Source: Perkinsus olseni
Lineage: Eukaryota > Perkinsozoa > Perkinsida > Perkinsidae
Assembly: GCA_013115135.1 (NCBI GenBank)
Contig: JABANP010000012.1
Span: 248,001 to 312,000 of the forward strand
Reading direction: 5' to 3'
DNA: 64,000 bases
Position numbers and translations under genes: made by a program. Shown piece by piece: positions 22,360-31,892 of this stretch (within the stretch, counting starts at the first letter, position 1; every line of letters starts with the position of its first letter). The notes under the pieces were generated by a model that searched no databases, was not told the DNA's origin, and worked only from the letters and a program-made list of their open reading frames with translations.

Positions 22360-25183
22360 TTAATGCACCGTGGGTGCGCATCTATCAATCGGCGGAGGCA
22401 TACCGGACGGCCACAGACTCCGATGCAACCATGCCACGGCGAAGGCATGGAGCAACGCAGAGGCCATAACCAATGGGAACCACTTCGGCCCGGCTGTCGA
22501 ACATTTACGAACGAAGGTCTGAAAGACGGCTGTCATCCCGAAGGTCCACGGTTCGATCCCCGCAGTCATTACTTGTGCCACACATGCTCCTAATGTGAGC
22601 ACGAAGGCTATTACGAACTTCGACTTGATGCACCTTCGGACTCTTATCATGAGGCTCACTGCGATCGGATAGGTCACATTGATATAGACCGTGGTCATCA
22701 ACAACTCGGCTGCTATGAAAATGCCGGGATGATTGATCTGATACCATCACAAATCGATCACAATGGCGCGCGCCAACTCCAGTTGCGTATCACCTCTCCC
22801 AATGTGACCCATTCCACAGTTTTCTCCAGAGCAAGCCAGAACATGGGGATCGACATCGCGACGCACGTCAAACAGGGAACTCTCAAGTGAGCGTCAATCA
22901 GCGATTGACTCACACGCTCGCGGATGAAGTTCTCGAACAGACTCATCTGAGGGTTGCGAAATTCCGAAAAACTTTGCCGGCAATTTTGTCCACTCACCCG
23001 TCCATAGTCGTGCTCGATATTATCGTAGATGTACTGTCTATCGCTTTCGAAAGCACACTGTGTCTCAGAAATCTTGAATGATCGCAGGGGTGTCTGGCAA
23101 GATAGACGACGGTAGGACGCAGGTTCGACCCCCGCACCCCACATTACCGCAATGCTCTGGCTTAGAGTCCTCGAGGTGTAGTCCGACAATTCACAGACTG
23201 CAATCATATCGATCAGTAGCCATACAAGGCCGGTCATGATGGACACGAGATAATCCCTCGGCTGAAAGGAAGACTTCGACCCGGTCACTACTACTAAGTA
23301 GGACTCCGATAGCGCTGATGGCCAAAATAGGGACCTATTTCGCACTGTCTTCTCAGATCGATCGAAACCAGTCACGCTGAGCCCCAGGAGTCGATGAATA
23401 ATAACAGAAGGACTTACCCCCTCTACAAAACTGCCTTTGATAAGCTTCAAAAAGATCACCAGAATCGGTCCCAACAGACATAGTGTCGCCCCTTGAGGTG
23501 ATATGATATGCACATCCTTGGGCTTGTGCCGTCTTAGAAAGCAGGCAAACTCGTAGACGCACCAGAGACGAGAAAAGTAGTCCGAGTGTAGAACCACTAA
23601 CAGCGTGGATGAATGCTCCAGATAATCACCTATGAACACCGTTAAAATCTTACAGAAACAAATCAGCATTTTGGAAGGTAGCGAGTCTATTGCGTTCTAC
23701 GTGGGCGAACGACACTTCCGAACATTTCCCGAACCTTGTACTGCCTTGACACGTGCGGCAAACGAAATACTACTGCGTGAAAGAATATCTTCTACCATCC
23801 CAAAGGGGGTTGGGTTAACTCACTGGGTAGTGATGTTATACTGCTAGTACACTGCCTTTTCAGTAATACTTCTGCCCGTTCAGTAAGAGTTGGTATGAGC
23901 GCGTCTGGTTTATTAACAGCGATAGAACTATCATCATCTCGACTGGACCACGCTAAGGGTGCCATGCTATTTCGTCAGATCATTATTGGCAGACTTCTCA
24001 AATAGAATTGTCGCAGCCAGCTGATACAATCCGGTCCAAATTTATCATAGCTGATCTCATCCATCTAAGGTTTGAATGCCGGAACGAGAGACCACACTCA
24101 CTAAAGCAGAAATTTGGAGAGCTTTCGGATGGTGTAGGTTACGCGCAACAGCTCTAGCCTCTCATCGAGATGGATGGTTCCTAGAACTGTTTGGCCGCCA
24201 CGCGTTGATATCTGCAGTACTTGCCCACAGAAATTTTTGCGGGAATTTTGACCGAATTTGGTAACGATCCAGGCCAGTTTTTCCAATCTTCTTTGACCGG
24301 ACCGCAGTCCGAAACAAGCGTATTCCTTCCTTTCTCATACTACCTATTTTCTCTATGCCTGCCTTCATCTCGAGGCATGCAGGACAGTCGGCAGAATCGA
24401 ACCTCACTCGGCTCCCGGAAGACAGCGTACCATGACCGGCACTGGAGAGGACTGTGGTTTCTTCCGGGTGCTGGTCTGCATCGTGCTGGGCCCGGCATTG
24501 GCGTATACAGGCCTTGTCGAGAAAAATGGTTTTACTGCGTGTAGGCAGCAACCAGTGACCGAAGAACATCCCAATAAAGTACCCCACCAGCTGAAAGAAG
24601 GACAGAGTGGTAATACTGAGCAGACACATCGCTCACTATCATGGACAGGAGGCATCATTGACTGCCTCTTTCAGACGGTACTACTGACCCAGTAAGGGCT
24701 CATCTCAGAAGAAGAGTGCTCCCCGAACAGCGGTGGATTTGGTCTCAACACGCATCACTACCACTCACACTGGCCGGCAAGCCCTTATATCAATCGGAGA
24801 ACGAGCGCGCCTCGAATAACGGTAAGATTGCCACTACTACCACCACTACTAATACTTACTCCTGCATTAACAGGCCCAGGCACGAAGGACAGGAGGAGAC
24901 CATCGTATCCGTTCATGTAGGCGCCCAGCTTCGAACGCCGCTACAAAGAGGGCTGAGAGCGTAGATACGACGATCATGGCCTTCCTGTTGAAGTGTACTA
25001 GCAGGAAGAGCGTCTTCTGAAGCGACGACATCGTCTGACGAGTAGAAGAACATAAGGGAAACAACAGGGTATCCCGCAGGCACTCACCCAAGCATGTGAT
25101 AGGAAATAATCAAGCCCAGGATCCTCCTCGCATTCACTAGATAAATCGTAAGAATCATCTTGACATGAATTTATAAAATGCAA
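22360..25183 (-). CDS. TIR-like multi-pass membrane protein, multi-exon
   Basis: N-terminal exon from ATG at 25181-25183 has DYFLSHAW, the first strand and loop of a TIR-like fold. After an intron: SLQKTLFLLVHFNRKAMIVV with STLSALFVAAFE, a membrane segment; then FFQLVGYFIGMFFGHWLL, another, followed by KTIFLDKACIRQ (matching the LDKxCIDQ strand of TIR-like proteins), and STLLVVLHSDYFSRLWCVYE with FACFLRRHKP (the WCxxE box with the catalytic-type Glu). More hydrophobic segments follow (LLGPILVIFLKLIKG, IMTGLVWLLIDMIAV, SIPMFWLALEK, VIAFVLTLGACVAQ, WFPLVMASALLHAFAVAWL) to a stop at 22360-22362. TIR-type blocks are thus separated by membrane spans. Three introns carry tRNA-like inserts. Similar proteins are, to my knowledge, multi-copy in Perkinsus and dinoflagellates; NADase activity is unproven. 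Confidence 0.7.
22519..22572 (-). repeat. Intron C: tRNA 3'-half-like sequence, antisense orientation
   Basis: 54-nt GT-AG intron of the TIR-like gene. Read on the plus strand it gives GCTGTCATCCCGAAGGTC, then ACGGTTCGATCCCCG and CAGTCA: anticodon-arm, variable-loop, T-arm and acceptor order. Confidence 0.8.
23094..23147 (-). repeat. Intron D: T-arm-like sequence, antisense orientation
   Basis: 54-nt GT-AG intron of the TIR-like gene, identical in length to intron C. The plus strand reads GACGCAGGTTCGACCCCCGC; the intron ends CTTGCCAG. Confidence 0.78.
24369..24430 (-). repeat. Intron K: T-arm-like sequence, sense orientation
   Basis: Probable 62-nt intron of the TIR-like gene between CIRQ and MKAGIEKIGS; contains GTGAGGTTCGATTCTGCC. 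The 5' splice site could also be the GTGAGG itself. Confidence 0.55.
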
Positions 25184-25199
25184 CCTTCAACCTTGGATA

Positions 25200-26459
25200 C
25201 CATTACCTTCACCATCCGTTCTAAATACTCTACTGGCCTTGTGTAGTAGAGTGCCCAACTTCACTCCACGCAGTTGTATCTGAACCGAGCCACAGGACTG
25301 TCGAGGCCGCATCAGCTAATCGATATTACGCCCTGGCACGCCTCGCCCTTTTTGGGCGACCTCAGCGGCCTTTCAGCAGTCCTGTTCCACTCGCACTCTT
25401 CAATCTCCGCCTCCCCTTTATGAGTGATCAAGCGAGGGGCTTCAGAATCGGACCACCGGCTTGCTGCCGGTGGAGTAGGCATCGGGTGACGAAGGTCTTC
25501 TCGCGCCAACGAGAAACAGCAAATATCTGCATCGCGACAGTACCAGTACCAAACTATAGGTATTCGCGAACGCTGAGAAGCTGAAAATTTCGGGATCGTG
25601 CAAAAAACAATTCTGGATTTAAAAATCGATTCTGAAACCGCATTTCACGCGAAAAAATCAATTCCAGAGTGGCTTCTAAGTTTTGAAGTTAGTTTATTGA
25701 ACAGGGGGATGCTATTCAGCCGATCGTATATCGCTCTTCCTCCGCGAGCACGTGCGAACATTCTCGAGTTGATGAGCAATTTTCACGGCCTACTGGAGAA
25801 AACGTGAGCAAAGCATCAAAGGCCCGTGTATGAGCCAGAGATGCCCCTGGTCGAAGAACATACTTCGCACCAACCACCCGAGGACGGCTGTGGAGGGATG
25901 GTGAAGACTGCAGACTGAATCGTCGGAGTAATACGAAGCACTTGAACACATCTTGCGAAGACCTAAATCTTGTCAATCTTGTCAATCTTACACATTCTTC
26001 CATTTTCTCAACGCAGTCTACACGCAAGCATACATAGCCAACGCATGCGCAAGCGAAGCATACCCTTCTCTCCCACGAATGTGGCGAATTCTCTCTAGGA
26101 GACCCCTTCCCAATATAGAATTCGATTCACAAGTTGCAAAACGCAACCTTTTCGAAAAATTGAATGAACGTTTGGGCTGGGTCCTCTACAAACTCGTGTG
26201 AAAGTGTTGGCTTTACACAGTTCAACTGATTGAGGTGGTCCTGCGCCTTGCTCTGCGTCGCCCTCACTGTAACGCTCTCTCAACGCGATCTTCGTATCAT
26301 GGGCGAACCATACTTGCCCGTACGACATCATTGGCGGAGACTTGTATATATGCTAACAAGGATGATATCACGAGCAGCACGGTCCGCTGTGGAAGGTGAT
26401 CCAATTTTTGGAACCAGGCTGCGCCCTTAGCGCTGGCCCGGGCAAATGCTTACAAGAAG
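25200..26459. other. Intergenic, nothing recognised
   Basis: A 69-residue open frame at 25598-25807 (+) has no recognisable family. No RNA gene or repeat identified before the tRNA-Ala pair. Confidence 0.4.
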
Positions 26460-26523
26460 TGTGATGGTAAACCACTGATGGTACGGCATACGAAGCAGAC
26501 GTGATACCTCTAAACCACGCACC
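26460..26523 (-). pseudogene. Degenerate tRNA-Ala-like copy
   Basis: The minus strand matches the neighbouring tRNA-Ala through the D-arm and the 5' anticodon stem (GAGGTATCACGTCTGCTT), then diverges: the loop reads TTCGTAT, the 3' anticodon stem no longer pairs and no T-loop consensus follows. A partial or decayed duplicate. Confidence 0.65.
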
Positions 26524-26604
26524 TCATCATAAAGGGTCCTTTGCCATCTCCGTATGTAGATCTTTCATTAGCTGATGTTCATGGGCTATCGCTTATTAAG
26601 AGCA

Positions 26605-26676
26605 TGGACGTGCCGAGGATTGAACTCGGGGCCTTCTGCATGCAAAGCAGACGTGATACCACTACACCACACGCCC
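26605..26676 (-). tRNA. tRNA-Ala (anticodon TGC)
   Basis: Minus strand. Acceptor GGGCGTG pairs with CACGTCC (one G-T). Anticodon arm CTGC-TTTGCAT-GCAG gives anticodon TGC (GCA codons), and the T-arm CCGAG-TTCAATC-CTCGG pairs perfectly. The discriminator is A. All arms fold without an intron. Confidence 0.95.
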
Positions 26677-26699
26677 GATACGAGGTATGGTCTCAACTC

Positions 26700-27340
26700 G
26701 CCTCCCGCGCTGATATTTCACCAACATATATCACGACGTACTTGGACGTGATAGAGACTCAGTCGTTGTATGATTCTCTCTCTTCTCAGCACCAAGAGAG
26801 AGCATCACTTCTTCGACAATACTCGTAGATGTCGTAGTGTGGAAGATCCCGAGACCGGGCTTAGTGGAGCCCCCCAACGGAGTGCTGCCTCCAATCGTGA
26901 TCGCTACTGCTACGTAATATGATCGTGTGCACCAGAGCACCGTCCAAGAGGACGCGTTCGACTCGTGACGATCTAGAAAGTTTCAGTTAAAGCGTTACTA
27001 CTCCCAGTTCAGTGCGCGGCGGCATGGCTGTCGCGTTGGAGAATCTCCCGTTAAAGATTTCAACGTTCAACTCCTGGTAGGAACTGTAAGACACTCACAG
27101 TGAATGACACTACATGCTAAATGCGACGCAAGTGAGGAACTTACAAGGATTGACACGAAGAAACACTCGAGTACATTTCAACCCGTTAACATCGTTCACA
27201 GGGGTTAGTTATGCATGAGCGTTCGAGGAGAATACAGGTTCTTATCGAATCATGCTAACCGGCGAGGGTGGCTCAGTTGAATAGCCTCTCGTGTTGTCTT
27301 CATCTACGGGCCGCGAAGTCGCTTGGACACCCCTTCTGAA
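26700..27340. other. Intergenic, nothing recognised
   Basis: Only an A-box-like GTGGCTCAGTTGAATAGCC at about 27289-27307 stands out; no B box or cloverleaf follows. Confidence 0.4.
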
Positions 27341-27397
27341 TATTGGTAACCCGAGGTCGTACTTAAAGGCATTAAGCACGACCTCAGGTTACCAATA
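27341..27397. repeat. 26-bp near-perfect inverted repeat (hairpin)
   Basis: Left arm 27341-27366 starts TATTGGTAACC; right arm 27372-27397 is its reverse complement at 24 of 26 positions; the loop is 5 bases (AGGCA). The two differences would form G-U pairs in one RNA strand, so the transcript would fold as an uninterrupted 26-bp stem. It lies in intergenic sequence upstream of an orphan ORF. Confidence 0.9.
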
Positions 27398-27535
27398 CTC
27401 ATACCCTTTCCAACACTAGTGCTTCAAGTTAGAACACTTCCACCTTCATGGCAGCACTCCCTCGAGTTGAAGAGTCGAGTTGAAAGCCCGCCCGATCGCC
27501 TTCATCGCACGAACAGCTAGCGGGCCGCGAAGTTG

Positions 27536-28105
27536 CAACGGTCTGTAACGGACCGTCAGGCTCTGTCATTCCTCCGATGGACAGCTCCTATCACCAGGGT
27601 CTTCGATCAGGAGCCCGAACCCACTGAACCAGTCACCACGATTTCACACGACACTGTTAGCTTCAGCCCTGGAGTTCGCTTAAGGCTCCGTAAAGAGCTT
27701 CTCAACCCTAAGCTTAAAGTTCCGCCGTACGCGTGCGAGCATGTGAACACAGCAGCGCAAATACAGTATTTGAACTACTGGTCCATCAACGGTATATGGA
27801 GCCACGACGCGCTTTCTGCACTGCATAATAAGCACGGCAGTTATCTTCGAGGGAGTATTGTCAGATTGTCCCATACTGAACAGCCGAGAGGCCTTGCCAC
27901 AGAATGCCACCATTTCGTTGTGCGATACGTGAACCGCACGTCCTCCGTCCCTGTAATCCTCGTCATCCCAGTGAACAAACCTTCTTCGATATCACTACCC
28001 TACGAGCCAGTCCCAAGCTACCCTACTGAAATGGACGTTAGGTCTCGAGCGGTCGCATTACACTGGAGGCCCTACCCCTTCATTCGTCGTATCGAGACAC
28101 GATGA
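27536..28105 (+). CDS. Orphan open reading frame, hypothetical protein
   Basis: A 190-codon open frame with no domain I recognise. Protein-like composition, for example LRKELLNPKLKVPPYACEHV and STEFHH-like Cys/His blocks, and a Val/Pro-rich VPVILVIPVNKP segment. There is no ATG near the start (an in-frame TAG lies just upstream), so if real it must begin by splicing from an upstream exon. The sequence GGGCCGCGAAGT just before it also occurs about 215 bases earlier. It ends 55 bases before the carboxypeptidase start. Confidence 0.4.
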   Translation, partial: QRSVTDRQALSFLRWTAPITRVFDQEPEPTEPVTTISHDTVSFSPGVRLRLRKELLNPKLKVPPYACEHVNTAAQIQYLNYWSINGIWSHDALSALHNKHGSYLRGSIVRLSHTEQPRGLATECHHFVVRYVNRTSSVPVILVIPVNKPSSISLPYEPVPSYPTEMDVRSRAVALHWRPYPFIRRIETR

Positions 28106-28160
28106 CGCTCTCCCATCCCTGATAGACTGGACCGTTCAGATCTTTTTAGCAGCGTTTCCG

Positions 28161-30516
28161 ATGCTCATCATCAGCGCCATCGCCCTGCAGCTCATCCTGG
28201 TGGTCCTATCTCAATCGTTGAAGGGTGAATGGCAGCAGAACCAGCGACACCATTTTCTTCAACTTCAATTTCTCTCAGCCACACCGGAGAGCGCAAGTCT
28301 CCCTCGACAGAGCGCAACAGAGGCAATACAAGCCAGGACCTCTGCGATCCGGACGTGAAGCAGATACACGGCTATTACAATGGCCAGAAGGGGAGAAAGT
28401 GAGTATTTCCTGGGCATCGCCCGATGGATATACGCTCGTGTACGGTGAGTAATTTCAGATTGTTCTTCTGGTTCTTCGAATCTCGGTCCAACCCGGCTGA
28501 CGACCCGATCATCCTCTGGCTCAACGGCGGGCCCGGCTGCAGCGGAATGACGGGCGTCTTCTTAGAAATTGGTCCCTGTATACTCAACGACAATGGGACT
28601 GGCACTGACCTCAACCCGTAAGAGTTCTTCGGACCATCACCGGAGGGTGGCGTTTCGGAGGTCTTCAGATACTCCTGGAACGCCCGATCCAACCTCCTCT
28701 TTGTAGACCAGCCGACAGGAGCAGGCTTCTCCGAAGGCCCTTTCGTCACCAATGGCACATTCGAGGCGACCGATGACCTGTAGAAGGGACTCGTGAATCA
28801 CTCGTGCAGCCGTCCGTTATTCGTGTGGCGACAAGGTACACGGCTTTACAAGAATTCTTCCAAAAACATACACAGTACAAAGGGAAGGACTTCTACGTCG
28901 GTGGCGAGTCGTATGGTGGTAAGCATCGAAGAACATCGATGGCCTTGGTTAATCGTGATTGCTGTTCAGGTCACTTCGTACCAGCTATAGCCCAGAAAAT
29001 CCACCGAGAGAATATCAAGGGCGCCGAGCCACGCATAGAGATCCGTGGCATAGCCATTGGAAATGGTTACATGAACCCTGCGATCCAGTAAGAGACTCTG
29101 CGAGATACGCCCTCGGTGGGGCGGCGAGTTCTCCGTGTCGATTCTCAGAGTCCTCTCCTACCCCGAGATGGCCTATCAGAGCGGCACCGCACCGGATGTC
29201 ATCACTTACGCAGAGTACGAATACTTTTGCAAGCTCCTGTGTACCACTCCTTCCAGGTATCTGACGTTGGAAAGGGAGATGGTAGCTTGTTCCAGAAATG
29301 TTACGAGATGCTTGGCCGGTGACAGTAGGCACGGTGATGGCGCCGTGCCGTTCGACACATCCCAGGGCTTCGCGTTCCCAGCCTTACGATTCACCAACTC
29401 CCAGACGTCTGGCTGGGTTGTTGAAGCAATTCCCCCGACTTCTAATGCGCCCATAGCATCTGTCTCCCTCTTTGCAGATTCGACTTGCGAAGACGCCAAC
29501 TTCTGCAGATTTATGGGCGCAGTGGTCCCCCTTCGCAGAAGGGGTATCAGCATGTGAGTTCCCATTCAAATTCACAGTGCCTTGCGGTGATTATTGGACG
29601 TGTTATGTTACTTCAGGTTTGATATGAGGATCACCCAGAAACTCTCCGGGCCAGGTCCCGCCATCCCCTGCACCCTACCAGGGAGGGACGACGCGGTGAG
29701 TGGTCCTACGCGTCTTGCTTTTTCCGCGCGTCATAACAGCGAAAGTTGTACCATAACCTTCTCGCTCTGGCAAGGGCTGCGTTCTCTCTCAGCTGGACCG
29801 TTATTTGAACCAGAAGGAGGTACAGCGTAAACTTGGGGTCAATAAGCGATTCCAGTCCGGCTCCCCGGTAAGGCCTTTTTGCATACCCTTTATCTCCCAA
29901 TGCTTCTCGGCTCAGGCGGGAGACTTCGGCAGAGACGCCCTCTTCCCATTTGAAACACTTTTGCCAGAGCTGCTTGAGGCGGAAATAAGGGTAATTTCGA
30001 GCACAGATAACCGATTGGAATAGCATTTTTCGAGATCCGCATTTATTCTATTGCCAGTATGTGTTCTAACTGCATGTCTACTTTTAAGGTCCTGTTGTTC
30101 GACGGCGACCAAGACTTCGTCTGCAACTGGATTGGCTTCGAGCGTGTGGCGAATGAGATCGATTGGCCCGGACGTGCTGCATTCGTCAGGGCCCCGCGTC
30201 AGGAATACGAGGTGGGAAAATGATGATCTCCTCTCTTGTGATCGAAGGCGCCCCCCTTGCAGGGCGATGATGGCATTTCTATTGGCCAACTCCGTGTTGT
30301 CGGATATAAAGATAAGGGAATGTTAAGGTTCCTCCAAGTAGGGCACAAGGGAACGGGCCTTCCCCGATCTCTTTCTTGCAGGTTTACCGAACCGGCCATT
30401 TTGCCGCTGTGGGTCAGCCAGCAGCTGCACAACTCATCATCAATGATTTTATCAGCGGCGTCCTCGGGCCCGTTTCATCTACGGCCGCATCAGAGGATGA
30501 AGACGTTAACGAATGA
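28161..30516 (+). CDS. Serine carboxypeptidase, family S10, multi-exon
   Basis: Secreted or vacuolar/lysosomal alpha/beta-hydrolase that removes C-terminal residues. ATG at 28161 gives a signal peptide ([19 protein letters not shown]). Motifs follow in order: [92 protein letters not shown] (catalytic Ser, split by an intron), [29 protein letters not shown] (catalytic Asp) and [10 protein letters not shown] (catalytic His) before the stop at 30514-30516. Clear introns include about 51 nt after DLNP and about 56 nt after ATDD. The usual GPGCSS is GPGCSG here. The full triad is present, so an active enzyme is expected. Confidence 0.9.
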
Positions 30517-31892
30517 TGAGATGAAACTACGGATTTGGCTTCTGTTCGGAGCCCTGTCGGAGCTTCCAGTGCCCGTATTTTGAGAGCCTTTTGTTTGTTC
30601 CGAGCTGCTCATCCGTAGATCTGAGAGATCTCAGCTGACGCCTTTTTGCGTCACTCTCCAAGAATTTCCAGTGTGTAGTGAATATCAAGTCGTTCTTCAG
30701 CTATTTTCTTCAGCTTCCGACATACTTTTCGTCTCGAAGAAACCTTCCCTGGATTGAGTTAGTAACCACGTTCATGTGACACGCACTCAACGTTGATGAG
30801 ATGATCACTGTACGGGTTGGCGCCTGCCTGGTGAATGCTTCCTCCACGACCGACAATCGTGACTGGATACACTCCATCTGCGGCGGGTCATCGACCCCGT
30901 CTAGACGAGCTCGCCAATGACGATGCTTCCCCAAGTCCTCGCGAGCGGGAGTCGCCGATGCACAGCGTGATTCGTCATATCAACGCGTGATGCATCTCCC
31001 TATTCAGCATTTGTTGCGGGAGGGGGGTCTGCAAGGGCCGGCCAAAAGGTCTTTAGGAGCAAGTTAGCAACGTCGTAATCAATAACAAAGCGGATGGGGT
31101 CGGGGTAGCACAACTTGGTTGAGAAACGAGAAAGCTACGCGGCGTAACCGATACAGCCGGTGCGGCACAAGTGGTGCCCACGCCGTCCCGCATGAGATGA
31201 GGTATGCTCAACGATCTAATTCCTTCAAGACTACGTATTGTAGAATCACGGGAATGCAACGATGGCTCCACCCAAGTCGGATACGTTATTTTCGGACCTA
31301 TGGTGCTGTGACCTATGGTGCTGTGACCTGTCTTATGGGCTCCATAGAAGACTCAGCCCACAAGCCATTTCATTCGTCCGTCAATAATCAGTGCCGTATG
31401 AGACTTCGACTGGGTTCGGAGGACGCCTGAGTCGGCCCGAGAACGGTGCGCAGAATTGACGAATGCCTTCCCACCACACCGCTAGCTCATCCAGTTCCTC
31501 AGGTCGAACAGATCGACCCCAAGCCCGAAGATACCGTCTCTCAAGAGGGAGTTCGCATTCGTCATCGTGGCCGCCCGCTCCAGGCTGAAACTAAGCCTTC
31601 TCGACTGACAAGTTGTCAGCGACGACAGTAACTGCCGCTACGTCGGACATGGAGAGAAAACACCGAGAGTCCAGACATGGCCTTGATAAGGCAACACCAA
31701 TGCCCAGGTTGGCAACTATTGAATACACCAATCCCGAACAACAACGCAACAGGGCTCCCGCTTTAAAAACGTAAATAAGCGATATACGAGGCAGCCGAAT
31801 GATGCTGATTCAATACGATGATACGGTGTTACGACAGTGCAGCAGAAGATCCCTCAGTGGAGCTAGTGTAGCAGGAATATCTTCGCGGCGGC
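30517..31892. other. Intergenic, nothing recognised
   Basis: No conserved exon. A 15-base tandem duplication (ACCTATGGTGCTGTG twice) lies at about 31298-31327. Confidence 0.45.

Noticed and set aside
22758..23669. 303-codon open frame read as one protein
   Set aside because: It includes two introns (one being intron D), so the AGVEPASYRR-type residues are intron translation; only parts of it are exon.
27285..27345. A-box-like tRNA 5' half
   Set aside because: The D-arm pairs, but no anticodon stem, T-arm or acceptor complement follows.
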